A stretch of DNA of 64,000 nucleotides from Streptococcus gallolyticus (GTDB lineage: Bacteria; Bacillota; Bacilli; Lactobacillales; Streptococcaceae), in NCBI GenBank assembly GCA_019794795.1, contig JAIMFC010000006.1, positions 1 to 64,000 on the forward strand, given 5' to 3'. The notes beneath the pieces were generated by a model, which had not been told where the DNA came from, did no database searches, and was given only the letters and a program-made list of their open reading frames with translations. Shown piece after piece: positions 41,306 through 49,956 of the stretch. Position numbers and translations under genes: made by a program. Each line of letters begins with the position of its first letter. Within the stretch, counting starts at the first letter, position 1.

Positions 41306-42775
41306 ATGGGAAAACATCTAGTCATTTGTGGTCATGGTCAAGGGCGAACAGGCTATGATCCTGGAGCTGTGAATACCAAACTAGGCATCACAGAAGCAGG
41401 AAAGGTTCGAGAATTAGCCAAGTTAATGTCTAAGTACAGTGGACAACAGATTGATTTTATTACCGAACAAAATGTTTATGATTATCGGAGTATTACTAGT
41501 ATTGGTAAGGGATACGACTCGATTACTGAATTGCACTTCAATGCCTTTAATGGTAGTGCCAAAGGAACAGAAGTCTTGATTCAATCTTCCTTAGAAGCGG
41601 ATAAGGAAGATATGGCTATCCTATCTCTCCTTTCACGTTATTTCCAAAATCGTGGCATTAAGAAGGTAGATTGGCTATATAATGCCAATCAAGCAGCAAG
41701 TCGTGGATACACCTATCGTTTGGTGGAGATTGCTTTCATCGATAATGAACAAGATATGGCGATTTTTGAGAACAAGAAAGAGGATATTGCGAGAGGTCTT
41801 GTGTCAGCAATAACAGGAGTTGAGGTCAAGACCATAGTTCCCTCGACACCCAGTTCAACCGTTGGGAGTTCAGGAACTCCTTCAAAACCAGTCTATCTTG
41901 TTGGTGATAGTCTTAGGGTGTTGCCTCATGCGACTCATTATCAGACTGGTCAGAAAATCGCCAACTGGGTCAAGGGGCGCACCTACAAAATCCTTCAAGT
42001 GAAGAATATTCACCAGTCCAACAGTAAGAGAGCTTATCTACTTGATGGAATCAAGTCATGGGTGCTTGAGCAGGATGTAGAAGGAACAACTAAAGGCCAT
42101 AGTGAGCAGACCTATCAAGCACAGAAAGGCGATACGTATTATGGAATCGCTCGGAAGTTTGGTTTAACAGTAGATGCCCTACTTGCGGTGAATGGTTTGA
42201 AGAAGTCGGATATCCTGAAAGTTGGGCAAACACTCAAGGTTAACACAGCTTCAAGGACAACAACCGCTATTCCAACCAGTGTTGCCAGTCGTGTGGTTGC
42301 GTCAGCATTATCCAAGGTCGGTCAAAAGGTGACCGTTCCATCTAACCCTTATGGTGGACAGTGTGTTGCCTTGGTGGATAAGATTGTTCAAGAGCTTACG
42401 GACAAGAATATGTCCTATACAAATGCCATTGATTGTTTGAAGAAAGCAAAATCAAATGGTTTCCAAGTAATCTACGATGCTTGGGGTGTGAATCCTAAAG
42501 CAGGTGATTTTTATGTCATTGAGACAGATGGTTTGGTCTATGGGCATATTGGTGTCTGTGTGACAGATTCTGACGGAAAAAGTATTGATGGTGTGGAACA
42601 GAATATTGATGGATATTCTGACTATAATAAGAACGGTATCAATGACCAATTAGAAATTGGTGGCGGTGGAATTACTCGTCGTGTGAAACGGCAATGGATG
42701 GCGGATGGCTCACTCTACGATTCTACTGGAACAGTTAAACTCGGTAAAGTTGTAGGTTGGTTTAGAATATCATAA
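41306..42775 (+). CDS. Three-domain endolysin: amidase, LysM, CHAP
   Basis: The 489-aa enzyme cuts peptidoglycan. Residues 1-170 are an N-acetylmuramoyl-L-alanine amidase of type 3 (LVICGHGQGRTGYDPGA with a zinc His; ELHFNAF with another; EIAFIDNEQD). About 195-265 is an SH3-like linker (VGDSLRVLPHATHYQTGQKI). LysM is at about 272-312 (YQAQKGDTYYGIARKFGLTVDALLAVNGL). CHAP is at about 350-455 with NPYGGQCVALVDKI (catalytic Cys) and YGHIGVCVTD (His). Two catalytic domains on either side of a wall-binding repeat give cuts in both amide and peptide bonds. A terminator follows. Confidence 0.9.
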   Translation: MGKHLVICGHGQGRTGYDPGAVNTKLGITEAGKVRELAKLMSKYSGQQIDFITEQNVYDYRSITSIGKGYDSITELHFNAFNGSAKGTEVLIQSSLEADKEDMAILSLLSRYFQNRGIKKVDWLYNANQAASRGYTYRLVEIAFIDNEQDMAIFENKKEDIARGLVSAITGVEVKTIVPSTPSSTVGSSGTPSKPVYLVGDSLRVLPHATHYQTGQKIANWVKGRTYKILQVKNIHQSNSKRAYLLDGIKSWVLEQDVEGTTKGHSEQTYQAQKGDTYYGIARKFGLTVDALLAVNGLKKSDILKVGQTLKVNTASRTTTAIPTSVASRVVASALSKVGQKVTVPSNPYGGQCVALVDKIVQELTDKNMSYTNAIDCLKKAKSNGFQVIYDAWGVNPKAGDFYVIETDGLVYGHIGVCVTDSDGKSIDGVEQNIDGYSDYNKNGINDQLEIGGGGITRRVKRQWMADGSLYDSTGTVKLGKVVGWFRIS

Positions 42776-42784
42776 TTAAGTCTT

Positions 42785-42819
42785 AAGCCTGGTGGGAACA
42801 TCAGGCTTTATTTTTTTGC
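42785..42819 (+). terminator. Terminator of the late operon
   Basis: AAGCCTG (42785-42791) pairs with CAGGCTT (42802-42808), followed by a run of T, directly after the lysin. Confidence 0.85.
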
Positions 42820-42836
42820 TTTTTTTTTCAATAAGT

Positions 42837-42873
42837 GCGGAAAAATTACTCCCAAACCTACCTAGTAAGGTAG
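42837..42873 (+). promoter_or_regulatory. 37-bp conserved element, copy 4 (before recombinases)
   Basis: Reads GCGGAAAAAT, then at 21 bases the perfect hairpin CTACCT-AGTA-AGGTAG and GAGG. It lies 126 bp before the first serine recombinase. A possible -35 TTGACT and -10 GATATA (17 apart) lie between the element and the gene. Confidence 0.65.
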
Positions 42874-42998
42874 GAGGAATATTTGTATTCCATGAACTTT
42901 GGCATAAATTTATCAGGTCGAATTAGTTTGTCTGATAACTTGACTTATTTTCCCTTTAGAGTGATATATAGTGTGCCATTACATAGGAAGGAGAGTAA

Positions 42999-44240
42999 AT
43001 GTCCGTAAAAAAGATTAGAGTCAATAAACAAAAACACAAGCAGAGGATCTGTGCCTACATTCGAGTTTCGACGACTAATGGAAGTCAGTTAGAATCGTTA
43101 GAAAATCAGAAACATTATTTTGAAAACCTGTATTCCAATAGAGACGATATTGATTTTGTAGGTGTTTATCATGACAGAGGTATATCTGGTTCTAAGGATA
43201 ATCGTCCAAATTTTCAAGCCATGATTGAAAATTGTCGTAAAGGTATGATTGATATTATTCATACCAAGTCAATTGCTCGATTTGCTAGAAACACGGTTAC
43301 AGTTCTTGAAATTAGTCGTGAACTGAAGGCAATAGGAGTAGACATTTTCTTTGAGGAACAAAACATTCATACCCTTTCTAGTGAAGGGGAAGTGATGCTT
43401 TCAGTATTAGCTAGTATTGCTGAGGACGAGTTGAGGAGTATGAGTGGCAATCAACGTTGGGCATTTCAAAAGAAGTTTCAACGAGGAGAGCTAGTCATTA
43501 ACACCAAGCGATTCTTAGGATATGATATAGACGAGAATGGTGAGTTGATTATCAATCCAGAAGAAGCTTTGATAGTCAGAAAAATATTTGCACTTTACCT
43601 TGAAGGGTATGGTACTCATCGTATTGCCAAACTGTTAAATGAAAAGGGAGTTGCGACGGTTACAGGTGCTAAATGGCATGACACCACAATCCGTCAAATG
43701 TTAAGCAATGAAAAATACAACGGTTCGGTCTTATTGCAGAAGTATTTTCACGATGGTGTGAATGGTCCTAAAAAATTGAATCAGGGGGAACTCGAACAAT
43801 ACCTGATAGAGGATAATCATGAAGCTATTATTTCAATGGAAGATTGGCAAGCAGTCCAGGTAAAACTAAACAGTAGAAGATGGCAACAAGGTAGAAACAA
43901 AACCTATAAATTTACGGGGTTATTAAAGTGTCAGCATTGTGGTTCGACTCTAAAGAGACAAGTTTCTTACAAGAAAAAAATTGTTTGGTGCTGTTCCAAA
44001 TACATTAAGGAAGGAAAAGCAGCTTGTCAAGGGATGCGTGTGCCAGAAGTAGATATCTCAAATTGGACAGTAACCTCGCCAGTAAAAGTGATAGAAAGGG
44101 ATAGAGATGGGGAAAAGTATTACAGTTATTCCGGCCAAGAAAGTGCAGACCAGCGTTCAACATCAGGTCAGAAAGAAAGTCAATGTAGCCGCATATTGCC
44201 GAGTGTCCACCGACCAAGACGAACAGCTATCAAGTTATGA
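42999..44240 (+). CDS. Serine recombinase 1 (large, integrase type)
   Basis: The 413-aa protein has a resolvase-type catalytic domain (about 17-160) with the nucleophile S24 in YIRVSTT, the arginine patch in SIARFARN, and YHDRGISG; a recombinase domain follows (about 165-290; RRFLGY-like KRFLGYDIDENGEL), then a zinc ribbon (CQHCGSTLKR...CCSKY). Such enzymes insert and excise phages between attP and attB. The start follows AAGGAGAG. The last 44 codons overlap recombinase 2 in another frame. Together with the next gene it is the excision and integration module of Phi-m46.1-like phages. Confidence 0.9.
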   Translation: MSVKKIRVNKQKHKQRICAYIRVSTTNGSQLESLENQKHYFENLYSNRDDIDFVGVYHDRGISGSKDNRPNFQAMIENCRKGMIDIIHTKSIARFARNTVTVLEISRELKAIGVDIFFEEQNIHTLSSEGEVMLSVLASIAEDELRSMSGNQRWAFQKKFQRGELVINTKRFLGYDIDENGELIINPEEALIVRKIFALYLEGYGTHRIAKLLNEKGVATVTGAKWHDTTIRQMLSNEKYNGSVLLQKYFHDGVNGPKKLNQGELEQYLIEDNHEAIISMEDWQAVQVKLNSRRWQQGRNKTYKFTGLLKCQHCGSTLKRQVSYKKKIVWCCSKYIKEGKAACQGMRVPEVDISNWTVTSPVKVIERDRDGEKYYSYSGQESADQRSTSGQKESQCSRILPSVHRPRRTAIKL

Positions 44241-45495
44241 AAACCAAGTTAATTATTACCGAGATTATATCTCCAAACACGAGGACTATGAGTTAGTTGA
44301 CATCTATGCGGATGAGGGCATCTCAGCAACTAATACCAAAAAACGTGATGCTTTTAACCGCTTGATACAAGATTGTAGGGCTGGTAAGGTGGATAGGATT
44401 TTGGTAAAGTCGATCAGTCGCTTTGCAAGAAACACCCTTGATTGTATAAAATACGTCCGAGAGTTGAAAGAACTTGGTGTTGGTGTGACTTTTGAGAAGG
44501 AGAATATTGACAGCCTAGATTCCAAAGGTGAAGTTCTCCTTACAATCCTTTCTTCCTTAGCACAGGATGAGTCACGCTCGATCTCAGAGAATGCGACGTG
44601 GGGAATTCGTAAAAAGTTTGAACGTGGTGAGGTGCGCGTGAATACCACAAAGTTCATGGGTTATGACAAGGATGAGAATGGTAGGCTTATCATTAACCCT
44701 CAGCAAGCTGAAACTGTTAAATTCATATACGAGAAATTCTTAGAGGGGTACAGTCCTGAATCCATTGCTAAGTATTTGAATGACAATGAAATACCTGGTT
44801 GGACAGGAAAGGCAAATTGGTATCCAAGTGCTATACAGAAAATGCTTCAAAATGAAAAGTACAAGGGTGATGCCTTATTGCAAAAGACTTTTACCGTTGA
44901 TTTTCTGACTAAGAAACGAGTTCAAAATGACGGTCAGGTTAACCAATACTATGTAGAAAATAGCCATGAGGCCATTATTGATGAGGAGACTTGGGAGACT
45001 GTTCAACTGGAAATGGCTAGACGCAAAACCTACCGAGATGAGCATCAGCTCAAATCTTATATCATGCAGAGTGAGGACAACCCATTTACCACCAAGGTGT
45101 TCTGCGGAGCCTGCGGGTCAGCCTTTGGACGGAAGAATTGGGCAACCAGCCGAGGGAAACGTAAAGTTTGGCAATGTAACAACCGCTATCGCATAAAGGG
45201 TGTTGAAGGGTGTTACAGTAGCCATTTGGATGAGGCGACACTCGAGCAGATTTTTCTAAAGGCATTAGAGCTACTAAGCGAGAACATTGATTTGCTTGAT
45301 GGCAAGTGGGAGAAAATCTTAGCAGAGAATCGCCTACTGGATAAGCACTACAGCATGGCATTGAGTGACCTGCTTAGGCAGGAGCAGATAGACTTCAACC
45401 CCTCAGATATGTGCCGAGTGCTAGACCATATCAGGATAGGACTTGATGGTGAAATAACCGTTTGTTTACTGGAAGGAACTGAGGTAGATTTATAA
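44107..45495 (+). CDS. Serine recombinase 2 (large, integrase type)
   Basis: The 462-aa protein has the catalytic S34 in YCRVSTDQ, SISRFARN and ADEGISATN in the resolvase domain (about 27-165), the recombinase domain (about 175-290; TKFMGYDKDENGRL) and a zinc ribbon (FCGACGSAF...WQCNNRY) followed by a coiled-coil tail (LELLSENIDLLDGKWEKIL). It is about 40-50% like recombinase 1 by eye over the first 300 residues. Both genes keep intact active sites, so both enzymes may be needed, as in other two-recombinase phages. A second copy of its 3' end lies at 51781. Confidence 0.9.
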   Translation: MGKSITVIPAKKVQTSVQHQVRKKVNVAAYCRVSTDQDEQLSSYENQVNYYRDYISKHEDYELVDIYADEGISATNTKKRDAFNRLIQDCRAGKVDRILVKSISRFARNTLDCIKYVRELKELGVGVTFEKENIDSLDSKGEVLLTILSSLAQDESRSISENATWGIRKKFERGEVRVNTTKFMGYDKDENGRLIINPQQAETVKFIYEKFLEGYSPESIAKYLNDNEIPGWTGKANWYPSAIQKMLQNEKYKGDALLQKTFTVDFLTKKRVQNDGQVNQYYVENSHEAIIDEETWETVQLEMARRKTYRDEHQLKSYIMQSEDNPFTTKVFCGACGSAFGRKNWATSRGKRKVWQCNNRYRIKGVEGCYSSHLDEATLEQIFLKALELLSENIDLLDGKWEKILAENRLLDKHYSMALSDLLRQEQIDFNPSDMCRVLDHIRIGLDGEITVCLLEGTEVDL

Positions 45496-45711
45496 AGCAA
45501 ACGTAAGCATTATGTGCAATCCTACCATGAGGACGAGGAAATAACCCCGGAGCAGGCTCACAAGAACGCTGTCGAGCTGGCAGAGCATACAAAGGCATGG
45601 AAAGGGCATGAAGTTCTGATAGCCACGCATATAGACAAGGGGCATATACACACGCACTTTATTGTCAATTCCGTAAATTATGAGAACGGTCATAAGCTCC
45701 AATGGATGTAG
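45496..45711 (+). pseudogene. Relaxase (MobA/MobL-like), left fragment
   Basis: Homology starts on the base after the recombinase stop and reads KRKHYVQSYHEDEEITPEQA, then THIDKGHIHTHFIVNSVNY with the HUH-type histidine cluster, ending HKLQWM stop at 45711. The N-terminal catalytic tyrosine part is absent at the left and the rest is at 50552-50743. The gene is thus split by the block between 45712 and 50551. No relaxase is made from it. Confidence 0.8.
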
Positions 45712-45762
45712 GACGGATTTTGCGGACATTCAAAATAAAAAAGAATGTGGAGGTAACAGACA

Positions 45763-46137
45763 ATGGCAAAGACAATTTTTGAGGAAATGGGCGGCAAATA
45801 CGAAAGGCAAGGCGATTATTTAATACCGTGCTTAACTGTACCCGCCGAAGAAGAACAGGCAATAGGCATCTGGGGGCAACGGCATTTAGATTATCTAAAA
45901 CAGTACCGTAAAGTTACATACACCAATCTTCTTACAAGCGGCAGGCTAAACGCCTACCTTGCCGACATCAACAGACAGGCACAGGAACGCTTTGAAAGGC
46001 TCATAGAGGGTATGAAACAGGCACAGGGCATAACGGAACAGCTAAAGGCAGAAAACGCCTTAGAATGGACAGGATGCCTCAATAACATAAGGGCTTGTGC
46101 GAGGGAGATTGTGGAAAAGGAAATTATTTTTGCATAA
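45763..46137 (+). CDS. Transposon-encoded TnpV-like protein
   Basis: The 124-aa protein begins MAKTIFEEMGGKYERQGDYLIPCLTVPAEEE and carries IGIWGQRHLDYLKQYRKVTYTNLLTSGRLNAYLADINRQAQERFE, the marks of TnpV proteins from Tn4451 and Clostridiales-type conjugative transposons. Its role there is not settled. G+C-richer codon use than the flanking phage genes and this family point to a Clostridiales-like source for the block. Confidence 0.85.
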   Translation: MAKTIFEEMGGKYERQGDYLIPCLTVPAEEEQAIGIWGQRHLDYLKQYRKVTYTNLLTSGRLNAYLADINRQAQERFERLIEGMKQAQGITEQLKAENALEWTGCLNNIRACAREIVEKEIIFA

Positions 46138-46194
46138 ACAGATGATTAGTGGCAGGGGGAAATCCTGCCGCTTTTTCTGCTTTAGTTTGTCAGC

Positions 46195-46246
46195 TTGACA
46201 AATAAAGGGTTAAGGACTTGACAAATAAAGGGTTAAGGAATATAAT
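46195..46246 (+). promoter_or_regulatory. tet(O) promoter with tandemly duplicated -35 unit
   Basis: A 23-bp unit starting TTGACAAATAAAGGG occurs twice in tandem (46195 and 46218). The second copy gives TTGACA (46218-46223), 17 bases before a consensus TATAAT (46241-46246). Confidence 0.8.
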
Positions 46247-46278
46247 TAGATTCAGTATTATACAAGGAGTTAATAAAT

Positions 46279-46302
46279 ATGCGGCAAGGTATTCTTAAAT
46301 AA
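46279..46302 (+). CDS. tet(O) leader peptide (7 aa)
   Basis: ATG at 46279 follows AAGGAG and encodes MRQGILK and a stop. Leader peptides of this kind in tet(O)/tet(M) genes sense ribosome stalling by tetracycline, which opens the way past the terminators that follow. The short length and place between promoter and tet(O) match. Confidence 0.75.
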   Translation: MRQGILK

Positions 46303-46495
46303 ACTGTCAATTTGATAGTGGGAACAAAAAGTAGCAGTCCCGTTTCACTTTTAATATGGGGCTTAGTTTTTTGTACCCAGTTTAAGAATACTTTTATCAT
46401 GTAATTTTATATGCCCGAAAACATATAAGTGTTTTGGGGCTATTGGAGTTATTTACCCAGTGATAGGAGTATTTATCACTGGGTATTTTTATGCC
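46303..46495 (+). promoter_or_regulatory. tet(O) attenuator region
   Basis: Contains a pairing between ATTCTTAAA (46290-46298) of the leader and TTTAAGAAT (about 46381-46389), and a strong terminator ACCCAGTGATA/TATCACTGGGT (46455-46484) followed by T5. In tet(M)-type control, tetracycline favours read-through past these hairpins. Confidence 0.75.
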
Positions 46496-46526
46496 CTTTT
46501 TTGGGTGTTGATAGGAGGAAAATCAC

Positions 46527-48446
46527 ATGAAAATAATTAACTTAGGCATTCTGGCTCACGTTGACGCAGGAAAGACAACATTAACGGAAAGTTTATTGTA
46601 TACCAGTGGTGCAATTGCAGAACCAGGGAGCGTAGATAAAGGCACAACAAGGACAGATACAATGAATTTGGAGCGTCAAAGGGGAATCACTATCCAGACA
46701 GCAGTGACATCTTTTCAGTGGGAGGATGTAAAAGTCAACATTATAGATACGCCAGGCCATATGGATTTTTTGGCGGAAGTATACCGTTCTTTATCCGTAT
46801 TAGACGGAGCAGTATTATTAGTTTCTGCAAAGGATGGCATACAGGCACAGACCCGTATACTGTTTCATGCACTACAGACAATGAAGATTCCGACAATTTT
46901 TTTCATCAATAAAATTGACCAAGAGGGGATTGATTTGCCAATGGTATATCAAGAAATGAAAGCAAAGCTTTCTTCGGAAATTATAGTGAAGCAAAAGGTT
47001 GGGCAGCATCCCCATATAAATGTAACAGACAATGACGATATGGAACAGTGGGATACGGTAATTATGGGAAACGATGAACTATTAGAGAAATATATGTCAG
47101 GGAAACCGTTTAAAATGTCAGAACTGGAACAGGAAGAAAACAGGAGATTCCAAAACGGAACGTTATTTCCCGTTTATCACGGAAGCGCTAAAAACAATCT
47201 GGGGATTCGGCAGCTTATAGAAGTGATTGCCAGTAAATTTTATTCATCAACGCCTGAAGGTCAATCTGAACTATGCGGGCAGGTTTTTAAGATTGAATAT
47301 TCAGAGAAAAGGCGGCGTTTTGTTTATGTGCGTATATATAGCGGAACATTGCATTTGAGGGATGTTATTAGAATATCTGAAAAAGAGAAAATAAAAATCA
47401 CAGAGATGTGTGTTCCGACAAACGGTGAATTATATTCATCCGATACAGCCTGCTCTGGTGATATTGTAATTTTACCAAATGATGTTTTGCAGCTAAACAG
47501 TATTTTGGGGAACGAAATACTGTTGCCGCAGAGAAAATTTATTGAAAATCCTCTCCCTATGCTCCAAACAACGATTGCAGTAAAGAAATCTGAACAGCGG
47601 GAAATATTGCTTGGGGCACTTACAGAAATTTCAGATTGCGACCCTCTTTTAAAATATTATGTGGATACTACAACGCATGAGATTATACTTTCTTTTTTGG
47701 GGAATGTGCAGATGGAAGTCATTTGTGCCATCCTTGAGGAAAAATATCATGTGGAGGCAGAAATAAAAGAGCCTACTGTTATATATATGGAAAGGCCGCT
47801 TAGAAAAGCAGAATATACCATCCACATAGAAGTCCCGCCAAATCCTTTCTGGGCTTCTGTCGGGTTGTCCATAGAGCCGCTCCCTATTGGAAGCGGAGTG
47901 CAGTATGAAAGCAGAGTTTCACTTGGATATTTAAATCAATCGTTCCAAAATGCGGTTATGGAGGGGGTTCTTTATGGCTGCGAGCAGGGGCTGTATGGAT
48001 GGAAAGTGACAGACTGTAAAATCTGTTTTGAATATGGATTGTATTATAGTCCTGTAAGTACCCCCGCAGACTTTCGGCTGCTTTCCCCTATCGTATTGGA
48101 GCAGGCTTTAAAAAAAGCAGGGACAGAACTATTAGAGCCATATCTCCACTTTGAAATTTATGCACCGCAGGAATATCTCTCACGGGCGTATCATGATGCT
48201 CCAAGGTATTGTGCAGATATTGTAAGTACTCAGATAAAGAATGACGAGGTCATTCTGAAAGGAGAAATCCCTGCTAGATGTATTCAAGAATACAGGAACG
48301 ATTTAACTTATTTCACAAATGGGCAGGGAGTCTGCTTGACAGAGTTAAAAGGATACCAGCCAGCTATTGGTAAATTTATTTGCCAACCCCGCCGCCCGAA
48401 TAGCCGTATAGATAAGGTTCGGCATATGTTCCACAAGTTAGCTTAA
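46527..48446 (+). CDS. tet(O): Ribosome protection protein Tet(O)
   Basis: The 639-aa GTPase removes tetracycline from the 30S ribosome and gives resistance to tetracycline, doxycycline and minocycline. It is an EF-G relative: G1 [13 protein letters not shown]2 region RGITIQTA, G3 DTPGH and G4 NKID are present in the first 130 residues, and the domain IV tip near the C-terminus includes the [10 protein letters not shown] segment. The whole protein reads as Tet(O) by eye, with no Tet(W) or Tet(32) block that I can detect. It is preceded by its own promoter and attenuator. Tet(O) lies in the same position in Phi-m46.1-like phages. Confidence 0.95.
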   Translation: MKIINLGILAHVDAGKTTLTESLLYTSGAIAEPGSVDKGTTRTDTMNLERQRGITIQTAVTSFQWEDVKVNIIDTPGHMDFLAEVYRSLSVLDGAVLLVSAKDGIQAQTRILFHALQTMKIPTIFFINKIDQEGIDLPMVYQEMKAKLSSEIIVKQKVGQHPHINVTDNDDMEQWDTVIMGNDELLEKYMSGKPFKMSELEQEENRRFQNGTLFPVYHGSAKNNLGIRQLIEVIASKFYSSTPEGQSELCGQVFKIEYSEKRRRFVYVRIYSGTLHLRDVIRISEKEKIKITEMCVPTNGELYSSDTACSGDIVILPNDVLQLNSILGNEILLPQRKFIENPLPMLQTTIAVKKSEQREILLGALTEISDCDPLLKYYVDTTTHEIILSFLGNVQMEVICAILEEKYHVEAEIKEPTVIYMERPLRKAEYTIHIEVPPNPFWASVGLSIEPLPIGSGVQYESRVSLGYLNQSFQNAVMEGVLYGCEQGLYGWKVTDCKICFEYGLYYSPVSTPADFRLLSPIVLEQALKKAGTELLEPYLHFEIYAPQEYLSRAYHDAPRYCADIVSTQIKNDEVILKGEIPARCIQEYRNDLTYFTNGQGVCLTELKGYQPAIGKFICQPRRPNSRIDKVRHMFHKLA

Positions 48447-48497
48447 CAGCTTGCAAAAGTCATATAAAATGAGATTTGAAAGGATTAGAGACTAATT

Positions 48498-48671
48498 ATG
48501 ATGAAATGCGAATGGATATTGTGTCCTGTTTGTGGGAGCAAAACCCGTAATAAAATTAGGAAGGACACTGTTTTGGAGAATTATCCCCTTTATTGTCCAA
48601 AATGCAGACAAGAAAGATTGATTAAAGTTGACAACTTGAAGATAACTGTCATCAAAGAGCCAGACGCTTAA
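48498..48671 (+). CDS. Cysteine-rich KTR-family small protein (57 aa)
   Basis: Begins MMKCEWILCPVCGSKTRNKIR and has CPVC and CPKC pairs, so it probably folds as one zinc ribbon. Members commonly sit just downstream of tet(O), tet(W) or tet(M)-type genes in conjugative elements. The function is unknown. The ATG at 48498 is 51 bases after the tet(O) stop with a weak AAAGGA site upstream. It is closed by a terminator. Confidence 0.78.
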   Translation: MMKCEWILCPVCGSKTRNKIRKDTVLENYPLYCPKCRQERLIKVDNLKITVIKEPDA

Positions 48672-48676
48672 GACGC

Positions 48677-48724
48677 AGAGCCGATGAAATTGTGGAACAA
48701 TTCACGAATCATCGGCTCTTTTTG
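48677..48724 (+). terminator. Terminator after the KTR gene
   Basis: AGAGCCGATGA (48677-48687) pairs with TCATCGGCTCT (about 48709-48719), with further inner pairing, then T5. Confidence 0.85.
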
Positions 48725-48789
48725 TTTCGTATTTGAAAGAACAAACTCACCAAATAAAAAAAACGATATTCGGGTGGGTTATTTTGTTA

Positions 48790-48797
48790 TACCCTAA
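48790..48797 (+). repeat. Target-site duplication, left copy
   Basis: TACCCTAA directly flanks the left end of MTnSag1 and is identical to 50533-50540. Confidence 0.85.
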
Positions 48798-48895
48798 GGC
48801 TCTGTCACAACAAATGGTTGATTTTTGACGAGAAATGACGAGAAATAGCGTATAATAATAGTAAGAAACAGTACCACCGAAGGAGGTAATTGGAT

Positions 48896-49933
48896 ATGCC
48901 TACTATCAAAGACGCATTAGATATTATCGGTAAGTTGACTGTCGCAGAGCAGGAAAGCCTTAAAACAATGCTTTTAAGTCCTGCCTTTGTAAAGTCTTTG
49001 AATATTGAAGATTTCGTAGCAAAGGAACGCTTTGCAAATGGTCGTGTATGCCCTCTTTGTGGCTGTATCCATGTGGTTCGCAATGGTCATCGTAAAGATG
49101 GCACACAGCGATATGTATGTAAGGATTGTGGCAAGTCCTTCGTGATTGCTACGAACTCCATTGTGTCTGGTACAAGAAAAGACTTGTCCGTGTGGGAGCA
49201 GTACATTGATTGTATGATGAATGGCTTATCCATTCGTAAGACTGCTGTTGCTTGTGGGATTCACAGAAACACCGCATTCCTTTGGAGACACAAGATTTTG
49301 GATGCACTTCAGAATATGGCAGACGATGTTACCCTTGACGGCATTATTGAGGCTGACGAAACTTTTTTCGCCATCTCGTACAAGGGCAATCATAGCAAGA
49401 GTAAGACATTTGCTATGCCACGCAAGGCTCATAAGCGTGGTCATTCTACACATATCAGAGGCTTGTCCCAAGAAAAGGTATGTGTTCCTTGTGCGGTTAA
49501 TAGGAATGGCTTGTCTATCTCCAAGATTACGAATACTGGTAGAGTTTCTACAAGAGATTTACATCATATTTATGATGGTAGGATTAAGACCAATTCCACT
49601 CTTGTTACGGACAAGATGAACTCCTATGTGAGATTTACAAATGCCAATGGCATTGACCTTGTGCAGTTAAAGACTGGCAAAGCCAAGAAAGGCATTTATA
49701 ATATCCAACATATCAATAGCTACCATAGCCAGCTAAAGAGGTTTATGCGTGGCTTTAACGGTGTTTCTACCAAGTATCTGAACAACTATCTTGTGTGGAA
49801 TAACCTTGTAAATTACGCCAAAGAAAGCGACATGGAGAAAAGGAACATCTTCTTAACTTTTGTTTTGGCAACATTGAAAACTGCTAAATGCAGAGATTTA
49901 TCAAACAGACCAGCAGTTCCTCTGGTCGCCTAA
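48896..49933 (+). CDS. IS1595-family transposase (ISSag10)
   Basis: The 345-aa protein starts at 48896 after GGAGG. An N-terminal zinc ribbon (CPLCGCIHVVRNGHRKDGTQRYVCKDCG, about 46-73) precedes a helix-turn-helix (SIRKTAVACGIHRNTAFLWRHKIL) and the DDE-type ISXO2-like catalytic domain: DGIIEADETFF, VTDKMNSY (second acid) and the INSYHSQLKRFMRGFNGVSTKYLNNYLVW segment, where the final N/H position replaces the usual E. It moves the element and probably makes the 8-bp duplications. No frameshift is present. Confidence 0.92.
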   Translation: MPTIKDALDIIGKLTVAEQESLKTMLLSPAFVKSLNIEDFVAKERFANGRVCPLCGCIHVVRNGHRKDGTQRYVCKDCGKSFVIATNSIVSGTRKDLSVWEQYIDCMMNGLSIRKTAVACGIHRNTAFLWRHKILDALQNMADDVTLDGIIEADETFFAISYKGNHSKSKTFAMPRKAHKRGHSTHIRGLSQEKVCVPCAVNRNGLSISKITNTGRVSTRDLHHIYDGRIKTNSTLVTDKMNSYVRFTNANGIDLVQLKTGKAKKGIYNIQHINSYHSQLKRFMRGFNGVSTKYLNNYLVWNNLVNYAKESDMEKRNIFLTFVLATLKTAKCRDLSNRPAVPLVA

Positions 49934-49956
49934 TTAGAATTTGTGGAGATGATAAG

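Noticed and set aside
42892-43008. Short leader reading frame before recombinase 1
   Set aside because: The GGAGG is 14 bases from the ATG and the 38-residue product is not protein-like enough.
42999-45495. A single recombinase gene broken by a frameshift
   Set aside because: Each frame has its own complete catalytic, recombinase and zinc-ribbon parts and its own start, so these are two genes.
46527-48446. Mosaic tet(O/W/32/O) gene
   Set aside because: The protein reads as Tet(O) along its length by eye; I saw no Tet(W)- or Tet(32)-like block. A nucleotide alignment would settle it.
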